NCBI RefSeq assembly: GCF_026262505.1
Contig: NC_067203.1
Coordinates: forward strand, 3,286,001-3,350,000
Source: Trichomonas vaginalis G3
Lineage: Eukaryota > Parabasalia > Trichomonadida > Trichomonadidae
Direction: 5' to 3'
Length of the DNA stretch: 64,000 nucleotides
The position numbers were made by a program, and so were the translations under genes. This document shows positions 9,817 through 21,115 of the stretch, piece after piece (position 1 is the first letter of the stretch; every line of letters starts with the position of its first letter). The notes beneath the pieces are model-generated. The model had not been told where the DNA came from. It did not search any database and saw only the letters and a program-made list of their open reading frames with translations.

Positions 9817-10893
9817 ATGGATAATATTCTTCCATTTATTGTGAAAATTCTTTCCCAACCATTCTCTAAAGAAGAATTTAATCAATTTATGGATGCAATC
9901 TGGGAGATTAAAGAAGATCAAACTGCTGAGGTCTTATTTCATATATGCAATCAGTTTTCATATCTTCAATTTTTTAATAATTTACCATCAAGTTATATTC
10001 AAACCGATAATGAATTCGAATTCATTGGATTTTTGTGCAATGATCAAAGAATTCTAGACGAATTTATAAATTCCTCATTTCTTAATAACTTTTCGTTTAA
10101 TTTATTCTACAAATTTGACAGTAATATTCAGAATGGAATAATTCAATCGTTTAATTCACAAATAAAAGAAGAATCAGACAAATTCAAAATAATAAATCTA
10201 ATTATTAACGAAATACCAAAAAATTGCGTGATATCCGAAATACTATTATCATTTCTAAATACACACAGGGAGTTTTTGCTTCCATCAAGAGCTGCGGAAA
10301 TTTTTATAAACGTTATTTCAAATCTTAGTGATGAGACAAGTTACAATGAAGAAAACGTTATTAATATTTACAATATGTTTACGAGAGAATGTGACAAATT
10401 ACTAATTGAAAATGAAAAATCAATACAAGAAATATTTTCAAACAAACAGGCAATATCAAAGAAAATTCATTTAATTGGTTATACGATTCTCAGGTAAGAT
10501 TACAAAACGGTTATTTTAGAGCGCCTTTTCGCGGAATTTGGAAATACAAATGCAGATTTGTTAGCTAATCTAATACTCACGAATTGTATTTGGAAAAGCG
10601 ATATTCTGCAATACGTTTTGGAAAACTTTGAGCCATCTCAAGTAACAAATAAATTACTTTTATTCAGAATTTCCAATAAATTCTCAGTTTCAATGCACAC
10701 ATTAAGTATCCATCGTTTTGTAAACAAGATACTCGAGATTTCAATCAAGATTTACTTTACAGACGAAAGTTTGCAAAACGAAAGATTAGAATTCGTTATC
10801 AAAACAATTTTAGATACAAAAGAAGAATATTTAGAATACGTACCAAAAGAACTAATTGAAAGATTAAAAATTACAGCAATGAAGATGAAATAA
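9817..10893 (+). pseudogene. Host helical-repeat protein gene with an in-frame stop
   Basis: The frame from ATG 9817 is open for 226 residues, stops at TAA 10495-10497, and is then open again in the same frame to 10893. Both parts have the same Leu/Ile/Asn-rich alpha-helical character with no recognised domain. The simplest reading is one host gene of about 358 codons inactivated by a single nonsense change; alternatively the first 226 residues alone are made. A GT...AG intron across the stop does not keep frame. The start has a good initiator-like motif. It immediately precedes the 109-bp satellite. Confidence 0.55.
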
Positions 10894-10972
10894 GCAAATT
10901 ATAATGATATAATTTTTTAATATGAATAAATATTTGAGTGGAAATAAATCATATAAAGAATGAGGAACTTGA

Positions 10973-13900
10973 TAAGTGCTTGTGATCAGACAAATCTGTT
11001 TTTCAATAAGACATCTTAGAAAAAAAAATTGTAATTTGACTATTTCAATATCATAAACACATTTCTATTGTTATAAAAGTCTTAAGTGCTTGTGATCAGA
11101 CAAATCTGTTTTTCAATAAGACATCTTAGAAAAAAAATTGTAATTTGACTATTTCAATATCATAAACACATTTCTATTGTTATAAAAGTCTTAAGTGCTT
11201 GTGATCAGACAAATCTGTTTTTCAATAAGACATCTTAGAAAAAAAATTGTAATTTGACTATTTCAATATCATAAACACATTTCTATTGTTATAAAAGTCT
11301 TAAGTGCTTGTGATCAGACAAATCTGTTTTTCAATAAGACATCTTAGAAAAAAAAATTGTAATTTGACTATTTCAATATCATAAACACATTTCTATTGTT
11401 ATAAAAGTCTTAAGTGCTTGTGATCAGACAAATCTGTTTTTCAATAAGACATCTTAGAAAAAAAAATTGTAATTTGACTATTTCAATATCATAAACACAT
11501 TTCTATTGTTATAAAAGTCTTAAGTGCTTGTGATCAGACAAATCTGTTTTTCAATAAGACATCTTAGAAAAAAAATTTAATTTGACTATTTCAATATCAT
11601 AAACACATTTTCTATTGTATATAAAGTCTTAAGTGCTTTGTGATCAGACAAATCTGTTTTCAATTAGCACATACAGTTAGAAAAAAAATTGTAATTTGAC
11701 TATTTCAATATCATAAACACATTTCTATTGTTATAAAAGTCTTAAGTGCTTGTGATCAGACAAACTGTTTTTCAATAAGACATCTTAGAAAAAAAAATTG
11801 TAATTTGACTATTTCAATATCATAAACACATTTCTATTGTTATAAAAGTCTTAAGTGCTTGTGATCAGACAAATCTGTTTTTCAATAAGACATCTTAGAA
11901 AAAAAAATGTAATTTGACTATTTCAATATCATAAACACATTTCTATTGTTATAAAAGTCTTAAGTGCTTGTGATCAGACAAATCTGTTTTTTCAATAAGA
12001 CATCTTAGAAAAAAAATTAATTTGACTATTTCAATATCATAAACACATTTCTATTGTTATAAAAGTCTTAAGTGCTTGTGATCAGACAAATCTGTTTTTC
12101 AATAAGACATCTTAGAAAAAAATTGTAATTTGACTATTTCAATATCATAAACACATTTCTATTGTTATAAAAGTCTTAAGTGCTTGTGATCAGACAAATC
12201 TTTTTCAATAAGACATCTTAGAAAAAAAAATTGTAATTTGACTATTTCAATATCATAAACACATTTCTATTGTTATAAAAGTCTTAAGTGCTTGTGATCA
12301 GACAAATCTGTTTTTCAATAAGACATCTTAGAAAAAAAAATTGTAATTTGACTATTTCAATATCATAAACACATTTCTATTGTTATAAAAGTCTTAAGTG
12401 CTTGTGATCAGACAAATCTGTTTTTCAATAAGACATCTTAGAAAAAAAATTGTAATTTGACTATTTCAATATCATAAACACATTTCTATTGTTATAAAAG
12501 TCTTAAGTGCTTGTGATCAGACAAATCTGTTTTTCAATAAGACATCTTAGAAAAAAAAATTGTAATTTGACTATTTCAATATCATAAACACATTTCTATT
12601 GTTATAAAAGTCTTAAGTGCTTGTGATCAGACAAATCTGTTTTTCAATAAGACATCTTAGAAAAAAAAATTGTAATTTGACTATTTCAATATCATAAACA
12701 CATTTCTATTGTTATAAAAGTCTTAAGTGCTTGTGATCAGACAAATCTGTTTTTCAATAAGACATCTTAGAAAAAAAAATTGTAATTTGACTATTTCAAT
12801 ATCATAAACACATTTCTATTGTTATAAAAGTCTTAAGTGCTTGTGATCAGACAAATCTGTTTTTCAATAAGACATCTTAGAAAAAAAATTGTAATTTGAC
12901 TATTTCAATATCATATAAACACATTTCTATTGTTATAAAAGTCTTAAGTGCTTGTGATCAGACAAATCTGTTTTTCAATAAGACATCTTAGAAAAAAAAT
13001 TGTAATTTGACTATTTCAATATCATAAACACATTTCTATTGTTATAAAAGTCTTAAGTGCTTGTGATCAGACAAATCTGTTTTTCAATAAGACATCTTAG
13101 AAAAAAAAATTGTAATTTGACTATTTCAATATCATAAACACATTTCTATTGTTATAAAAGTCTTAAGTGCTTGTGATCAGACAAATCTGTTTTTCAATAA
13201 GACATCTTAAAAAAAAATTGTAATTTGACTATTTCAATATCATAAACACATTTCTATTGTTATAAAAGTCTTAAGTGCTTGTGATCAGACAAATCTGTTT
13301 TTCAATAAGACATCTTAGAAAAAAAAATTGTAATTTGACTATTTCAATATCATAAACACATTTCTATTGTTATAAAAGTCTTAAGTGCTTGTGATCAGAC
13401 AAATCTGTTTTTCAATAAGACATCTTAGAAAAAAAATTGTAATTTGACTATTTCAATATCATAAACACATTTCTATTGTTATAAAAGTCTTAAGTGCTTG
13501 TGATCAGACAAATCTGTTTTTCAATAAGACATCTTAGAAAAAAAATTGTAATTTGACTATTTCAATATCATAAACACATTTCTATTGTTATAAAAGTCTT
13601 AAGTGCTTGTGATCAGACAAATCTGTTTTTCAATAAGACATCTTAAAAAAAATTGTAATTTGACTATTTCAATATCATAAACACATTTCTATTGTTATAA
13701 AAGTCTTAAGTGCTTGTGATCAGACAAATCTGTTTTTCAATAAGACATCTTAGAAAAAAAAATTGTAATTTGACTATTTCAATATCATAAACACATTTCT
13801 ATTGTTATAAAAGTCTTAAGTGCTTGTGATCAGACAAATCTGTTTTTCAATAAGACATCTTAGAAAAAAAAATTGTAATTTGACTATTTCAATATCATAA

Positions 13901-15933
13901 ACACATTTCTATTGTTATAAAAGTCTTAAGTGCTTGTGATCAGACAAATCTGTTTTTCAATAAGACATCTTAGAAAAAAAAATTGTAATTTGACTATTTC
14001 AATATCATAAACACATTTCTATTGTTATAAAAGTCTTAAGTGCTTGTGATCAGACAAATCTGTTTTTCAATAAGACATCTTAGAAAAAAAAATTGTAATT
14101 TGACTATTTCAATATCATAAACACATTTCTATTGTTATAAAAGTCTTAAGTGCTTGTGATCAGACAAATCTGTTTTTCAATAAGACATCTTAGAAAAAAA
14201 ATTGTAATTTGACTATTTCAATATCATAAACACATTTCTATTGTTATAAAAGTCTTAAGTGCTTGTGATCAGACAAATCTGTTTTTCAATAAGACATCTT
14301 AGAAAAAAAATTGTAATTTGACTATTTCAATATCATAAACACATTTCTATTGTTATAAAAGTCTTAAGTGCTTGTGATCAGACAAATCTGTTTTTCAATA
14401 AGACATCTTAGAAAAAAAATTGTAATTTGACTATTTCAATATCATAAACACATTTCTATTGTTATAAAAGTCTTAAGTGCTTGTGATCAGACAAATCTGT
14501 TTTTCAATAAGACATCTTAGAAAAAAAAATTGTAATTTGACTATTTCAATATCATAAACACATTTCTATTGTTATAAAAGTCTTAAGTGCTTGTGATCAG
14601 ACAAATCTGTTTTTCAATAAGACATCTTAGAAAAAAAAATTGTAATTTGACTATTTCAATATCATAAACACATTTCTATTGTTATAAAAGTCTTAAGTGC
14701 TTGTGATCAGACAAATCTGTTTTTCAATAAGACATCTTAAAAAAAAATTGTAATTTGACTATTTCAATATCATAAACACATTTCTATTGTTATAAAAGTC
14801 TTAAGTGCTTGTGATCAGACAAATCTGTTTTTCAATAAGACATCTTAGAAAAAAAATTGTAATTTGACTATTTCAATATCATAACACATTTCTATTGTTA
14901 TAAAAGTCTTAAGTGCTTGTGATCAGACAAATCTGTTTTTCAATAAGACATCTTAGAAAAAAAAATTGTAATTTGACTATTTCAATATCATAAACAATTT
15001 CTATTGTTATAAAAGTCTTAAGTGCTTGTGATCAGACAAATCTGTTTTTCAATAAGACATCTTAGAAAAAAAATTGTAATTTGACTATTTCAATATCATA
15101 AACACATTTCTATTGTTATAAAAGTCTTAAGTGCTTGTGATCAGACAAATCTGTTTTTCAATAAGACATCTTAGAAAAAAAATTGTAATTTGACTATTTT
15201 CAATATCATAAACACATTTCTATTGTTATAAAAGTCTTAAGTGCTTGTGATCAGACAAATCTGTTTTTCAATAAGACATCTTAGAAAAAAAATTGTAATT
15301 TGACTATTTCAATATCATAAACACATTTCTATTGTTATAAAAGTCTTAAGTGCTTGTGATCAGACAAATCTGTTTTTCAATAAGACATCTTAGAAAAAAA
15401 AATTGTAATTTGACTATTTCAATATCATAAACACATTTCTATTGTTATAAAAGTCTTAAGTGCTTGTGATCAGACAAATCTGTTTTTTCAATAAGACATC
15501 TTAGAAAAAAAATTGTAATTTGACTATTTCAATATCATAAACACATTTCTATTGTTATAAAGTCTTAAGTGCTTGTGATCAGACAAATCTGTTTTTCAAT
15601 AAGACATCTTAGAAAAAAAATTGTAATTTGACTATTTCAATATCATAAACACATTTCTATTGTTATAAAAGTCTTAAGTGCTTGTGATCAGACAAATCTG
15701 TTTTCAATAAGACATCTTAGAAAAAAAATTGTAATTTGACTATTTCAATATCATAACACATTTCTATTGTTATAAAAGTCTTAAGTGCTTGTGATCAGAC
15801 AAATCTGTTTTTCAATAAGACATCTTAGAAAAAAAAATTGTAATTTGACTATTTCAATATCATAAACACATTTCTATTGTTATAAAAGTCTTAAGTGCTT
15901 GTGATCAGACAAATCTGTTTTTCAATAAGACAT
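10973..15933. repeat. 109-bp satellite array, about 45 copies
   Basis: The unit begins TTAAGTGCTTGTGATCAGAC and is 108-110 bases long; unit starts at 11082 and 11191 fix the period at 109. It contains the inverted motif CAGACAAATCTG and an A-tract of 7-9 bases. Nearly all copies are identical except for A-tract length and occasional one-base changes; the block at about 11560-11680 is the most divergent. The array starts abruptly after a host gene and ends abruptly inside a unit at about 15933. No unique spacers are present. Confidence 0.97.
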
Positions 15934-18289
15934 TCTGAGTTCAAATCTTAAATTATATCTCTACCTTATATCAATACTCTTTTACCTCTATAAATATTAA
16001 AGCAAACAATGCCTTCCCTACTTAATTTTACTATTTTATTTTCAATTAATTTCATATTCTTTTATCTTTCACCTTTCTCAATATTTCTAAACGCAACTTC
16101 ACAGTACATTACATTTAACCACCACTTTCTTTTTATCATAAATTTATTTTTTTAATCTTTATCTTTTTTATTTCTTTATTATTTTCTTCTTCATCAAATA
16201 TCTTATTTCATCTTTCACCATCTTTTTATATTACCTATTGTTAACTCTTTATAATAATCTCATTCTGCAATTTTCATAAATACATTTCCTATAAAATCTT
16301 CTCAATTCATTTCAAACACATTCATAAATAAAATTGTGAAATATTAATATACTATATAAAACTAATATTTTATAATTCATTATTTTTTTGAATACTTCTC
16401 AGTTTTTTCTTATTCAATTTTTACTAAATAATTTCTCATTTTCTTTTTATTCTTATTCATTCTACATGCTGTTACTAGTTTACATATCATTAGCCGAAAA
16501 AATAATCATATAACAATCTTACCACATGTTAAATTTTTGATACATATGATTATTTTGAAATTTAAGAAATCGATTTCAAACATTCTAATAATGTCATAAT
16601 GCAATCAGACAAATCCCAATTATTATAAACACTATAACATCGATTTTGACTTTAATTTTGAAATCGATAAAATATCTAGAAGATAAAAACTCATATATTT
16701 TGAGTGTAAACCTATTCAATTGTATTTTACTAAAGGATATAGATTCATTCACGAACTTAAATAAGTGTTCACTACATTAAATTCTCATTATTTAAAATCT
16801 GATTATTTGGCTTGTTCTTTAAAATCAAGTTTAAAGCCTACCATAGTGTGACAGGTACATTGCTAGAGACTATACTACAAGTTGGGCTATTTTAATTTAT
16901 TAAAAAATAATAATTTGCATTCGCATTACACATCCTAAGTCCAAATCAAACTTGACCGATATGTAATGATAGCTAATAATATATACTTCAATGCTATATA
17001 AATGAATACCCTTAGAAACAAATATAAAGAAAGATATGAATTTTTTAAATTTTCACTTCACCTAAAATCATTCTGATCCGTAAAGTATTGAAATCTATCC
17101 CGATGAATCTGGATAAAATTGAATGAGTTGATCCCAATTTCCCGATCAATCCCGATGCCAAAAGATAAGTCGTTAAATGAGTAAACTTGTGAGGTGAGAG
17201 TAAGGAAATTGTTTTATCAAAAAGTTGAGAAAAAGTCATACTAGCCGCAAAATGGGGAATAATTTAAAATTCTATGGTAATTGAATATTTTTATGAAGAT
17301 CATATAATGCTATCATATAAGCAATGTCCCTTGGTACCTTAAGATGGAAGAAAAATTGAGAAGATCAACCTCAAACATATGAGTGAGAAAACAGACTTTT
17401 ATTTACAAATGTAAACCTTTGAATTACACGCCTTATCTAATTCAAATTAATCGTGAATAGAACGAAGAGGTAGGGCAACGATAGGTCAAAAAGGCTTCTC
17501 TGATAGATTTCCTTGCCTTTTGGATATGCTATAATATATAGCCTAGCATGATAGGATATGATGTCAAAAGTTAGAACATAACTTAGGATCTTGAGAAAAA
17601 TGAAAAACAAAAATTACATAAAAAAAGAAAAATTTTATCTAATTTGTTTTTTTTGGACCGAATAAGTAATTTTATTGAATTTCAATACGACACATAGATT
17701 TTATTATTAGTAATAAATATAATGGTTTACTATTAACAAGGAACCTAAACTAATGAAAATTTGATTTCAAATATTGTATATGATTATCATAGATTACCAA
17801 AATATATTGCTATTTATGAGGATATAATATTGATTATTAGTAAATCGTATAAATTTAATAAATATACCATGAATATTGAATGAATTTCTTGATTCATAGG
17901 GGTAAAACGCGCTTTTATATGATTTAGACAGAGAATTTATGAGATGTAAATAACACAATAAAGGTTTATATTGAATATTTTCTAAAAATAAATCGAAATT
18001 ATAAAAAACAATACATTTATTCATTGAAACTACTTGGACAAATATGAAACAAGCATTCAGGCAATACTTTTGAGACTTCAACGCATCTGATAATTTTTAT
18101 ATAACTTCACCTCTTATGCTTAGAGTGGAGGTATTGAGATCGTATAAGTATAGATGAGCTCACATTCAGATATGATGTGTGAACTTCTGTTTTCACTGCA
18201 ATTTTGAATCAGAATAAACTCAAAACAAGAATAAAATGATATACTCACTCTCTAAATGTGTTCGAGATTTAAAGTTGTATGAATAAAAC

Positions 18290-18340
18290 GATTCATCTTT
18301 CGAAGCCTCCCATTTAATGAGAGACTTCGAAAGATGAATG
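18290..18340. repeat. Inverted repeat, 20-bp arms
   Basis: Arms 18290-18309 and 18321-18340 are complementary apart from about two mismatches and are separated by 11 bases; the core is TTCATCTTTCGAAG. It could be a hairpin in RNA or a miniature element remnant. Nothing coding is adjacent. Confidence 0.75.
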
Positions 18341-18765
18341 TATTCATGTAGATGAAATACTATATATGACCATGTGTGATACTAAAGATATCAAAATGTT
18401 CATTTTTAAGTGCAATAGAAGGGTTATCTCTCGTAAAATCTCAATTTAAGGAAGATTTAGAAAGAACTCCTTTCCTAAGTAGATAGTGTGTGGTTTCTGT
18501 CTTTTGGTTGATCAGGAACTATGAAATTAAGTCGGACAGAAAGAAGTTCTTTCCAAAACAGACTCCAAATGAGTTGTTCGAAAAGAACTTCCTTCTGTAT
18601 ATGGATAATTGTAGTTACCGCACTGAAGTATGTGATTGTGATGATGGAGTTCTCGATAAATCTAAAATCGGATTAAGATTAATTGAAAACTCAAGTAATT
18701 CTTTGAAATCTTGTGTTGTCTGGCACTATAATAACCAAAGAATGAGAATATTATGTTGAATGATG

Positions 18766-18811
18766 AGTACGTGTGCTCGGCATTCGCCGAGCGAATTGAG
18801 TTTAACGTACT
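18766..18811. other. Nested hairpin, possible structured RNA or terminator
   Basis: An inner stem GCTCGGC/GCCGAGC with loop ATTC (18775-18792) is enclosed by an outer perfect stem AGTACGT/ACGTACT (18766-18772, 18805-18811). It is GC-rich in an AT-rich background and lies just downstream of a short frame of doubtful reality. It does not fold as a tRNA. Confidence 0.45.
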
Positions 18812-20260
18812 ATGAAAAGTGACAAATTTGGGCTTTTTTTCCTAGGGTTATGATCTCTTCCTTTCTGCTCAATACGACAGAAATGAAAGAATGAATTTGT
18901 ACTCCCTAATTGATTACTACAATCTGTATCTATCTTTAACATAGAATTAGCTGCATTGTGATTTATACTCCAGAATTATTCAATTTAAGATCAACCTCGT
19001 AAATTTTAATCATATTGCACCAATACTCCTACGTTGAGATAAGAACATGATTATACATACCAAAGCCCCATATTAAAAATCAAAATTTAGCACCTCCATT
19101 ATGCAACCACATTATTCGTCGCAAATAAGTATATTTACGCATATTATGATGCATATTCACACAACTCGTATACATGAAAAGTTATTAAAATCAGACAAAA
19201 TTATTGCAATAAGGAAAAAAAACAACTTTATTATATATGTTAGTAATGAATTACAAATATTTCTACAAAGAATGCTCAATACTTCATATAATCTTCGAAT
19301 ATTTCTTATTACAAGTTAATACATTTTGACTCGAACATGATAAACAAAAGCTGACACGCTGATTACTACATTTATGAAAATATAGTACGTTTCCATTCAT
19401 CTGTTTACTTGTTTTTGTTGGAATAAAATCATTTTTTTTTTCTTTCATGAAATAAGAATTTTGCTGCGAAAGCAATATCTCTAACAATAATTAATACATT
19501 ACGTCAACTCTGGAATGAGTATTTATCAAATATGATATCAAAATCAAAAATTAGTTGTTTTTTATGATTAAAAACGATGTAAATTGATTATTTAACTAAT
19601 TATCAAATACTTTGATTTTCCAAATTTTTTTGAAATTGATTTTTTCATGTGAAAATTCAAATTGTTTAATTTCATTTTTGAAATTTTGAATTTTTTTTGG
19701 AATTTTGAGTTGATCAATTCAGCAGAATTGATAATGCTATTGCTTTAGGGCATACCACAAGGTGATGAATAAAAGGTGAACATTAACAAATTATTTTAAA
19801 TCACAAATATCATCCTCATCAACTTTAATTCTAAAAAGAACTGTACTGAATTATGAAAATGCATGATTTACATTATTAAAATCTTTGAATGAAAATAGTA
19901 CAAGATAAGTTTTTATTCATTTTTAATTAGATTTAAACGAAAAACTACTCCATATTAAAATTTAAGTCGAGAAATCGTATTTTGTTCTTATTTGTTAGCA
20001 TTTTGTAGACATTCTAATCTTGAATTAATTTGTTACATGATATTATTAACAAATTTAACTGAAAAAATATGTTAATATGGAATAAACCATGATTATATAA
20101 GCTATCAATGCTATATATAGGTCAGGTAAGTGGGGCTTCCAGGCGCGTTGCGCCTTCTAGCCCCTAAGAAATTTTGCCCAAGACCCAAGAGGAGGACCGA
20201 ACCCCAGCCGACCAGCCGGTGACAAAACCAAAACCGTTGTTATTTACATCATATTAATGA

Positions 20261-20344
20261 TGTCACTTTTAAAAATGTCACTTTTTGTTTCACTTTTCAC
20301 AAATTATATATGTTTTCATGCTTTGTCACTTTTCTGTCACTTTT
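20261..20344. repeat. Iteron-like TGTCACTTTT cluster in the terminal repeat
   Basis: Four copies of TGTCACTTTT (20261, 20276, 20324, 20335) plus a TTTCACTTTT variant (20288) occur within 84 bases. They are mirrored in the right terminal repeat. They lie between the element tip and the methyltransferase ATG (20376), so they could be promoter elements or binding sites for replication or integration proteins. Confidence 0.7.
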
Positions 20345-20375
20345 CGGGTAAAAACATTTTTATTATTATATATAA

Positions 20376-20979
20376 ATGAATTTTACAAAACCACCGTTAC
20401 CGTTCTTTGGAAATAAGAGTAGATGTAAAGATATTATATTGAGAGAACTTAAGAAACTACGAATGGTCTAACATTTGTAGATTTGTTCGGTGGAAGTTTC
20501 TATATATCCCATTTATGTCATACAATATTCCCAGACTCAAAGATTATATGCAATGACTTCGACAACTATATGGACCGTCTCAAACATATTCCAGACACAA
20601 ACAACATATTGAAAGAGTTAAAAGAAAAGATACCTATAGGTAAGATGGAACGTATACCATTAGATAAGAAAAATATTGTGAGAGAGGTTTTGAAAAAAGC
20701 AGAATATATAGACTGGGATAGTATATCTGCTAGATTATTATATAGTGGTGCTAGAAGAGTTCATGACATTGAAACACTTATGTCAAAAGTTTTATATCTT
20801 AACTATACAAATGTTTTCAAAGAGGACATAGAAAATATATTGAGGGTATAGAGTTTGTGAGATGTCATTGGACAGAGTTGTATGAAAAATATAAAGACAA
20901 GGAAAATGTTTTCTTTATAGTGGACCCGCCGTTCTATAACACATGGGATTTTCAATACCAAGTTGACTGGACTTTGAGA
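20376..20979 (+). pseudogene. Methyltransferase copy carried in the left terminal repeat, partial
   Basis: Because the right-hand methyltransferase gene (44767-45585) begins inside the terminal repeat, its first two-thirds are duplicated here. The copy is cut at the inner edge of the repeat and is broken. It shows that the terminal repeats were made or homogenised together with the gene. Confidence 0.85.
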
Positions 20980-21115
20980 AGCCTTTCCCCCTTATAGAAT
21001 GAGATAGGACGGTTATTTTACAAAACTGACAACACTTTGACCGAGTAGTTTTTTGTGCTGAACAAAAAGTGTCATATAAACATCTGTCAAAAACCGCTTT
21101 TTAACTTCACTTAAA

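Larger units (their letters stand above)
15934..20118. other. Gene-poor AT-rich region
   Basis: About 4.2 kb without a convincing gene. Frames at 17045-17239, 17794-18081, 18490-18759 and 19101-19319 are short, lack recognisable domains and in part lack ATG starts. A fragment at 16600-16615 (CAATCAGACAAATCC) resembles part of the satellite unit. The region also holds an 18-base motif (17467-17484) repeated near 46576, an inverted repeat at 18290-18340 and a nested hairpin at 18766-18811. Confidence 0.6.
20119..20979 (+). repeat. Left terminal inverted repeat of Maverick B
   Basis: Matches the reverse complement of 44980-45842 at over 99 per cent. It contains a GC palindrome AGGCGC-GTT-GCGCCT (20141-20155), a cluster of TGTCACTTTT repeats (20261-20344) and the 5' two-thirds of the methyltransferase gene. 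The match ends sharply at ACTTTGAGA near 20979. Confidence 0.95.

Noticed and set aside
10494-10519. Possible 26-base GT...AG intron over the stop at 10495-10497
   Set aside because: Removing it shifts the downstream frame, and the sequence lacks the conserved trichomonad 3' splice/branch motif; an in-frame nonsense codon is simpler.
10973-15933. CRISPR-like array
   Set aside because: Repeats are contiguous 109-bp units with no unique spacers and no cas genes; it is a eukaryotic satellite.
17045-18081. Short frames at 17045-17239 and 17794-18081 (minus)
   Set aside because: No domain, no initiator-like motif, composition as random AT-rich DNA.
18490-18759. 89-codon frame starting at GTG
   Set aside because: No ATG start, no recognised domain; possibly a relic of a host gene but not supportable.
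18766-18811. tRNA gene
   Set aside because: Only two stems, no T-arm or anticodon arm layout.
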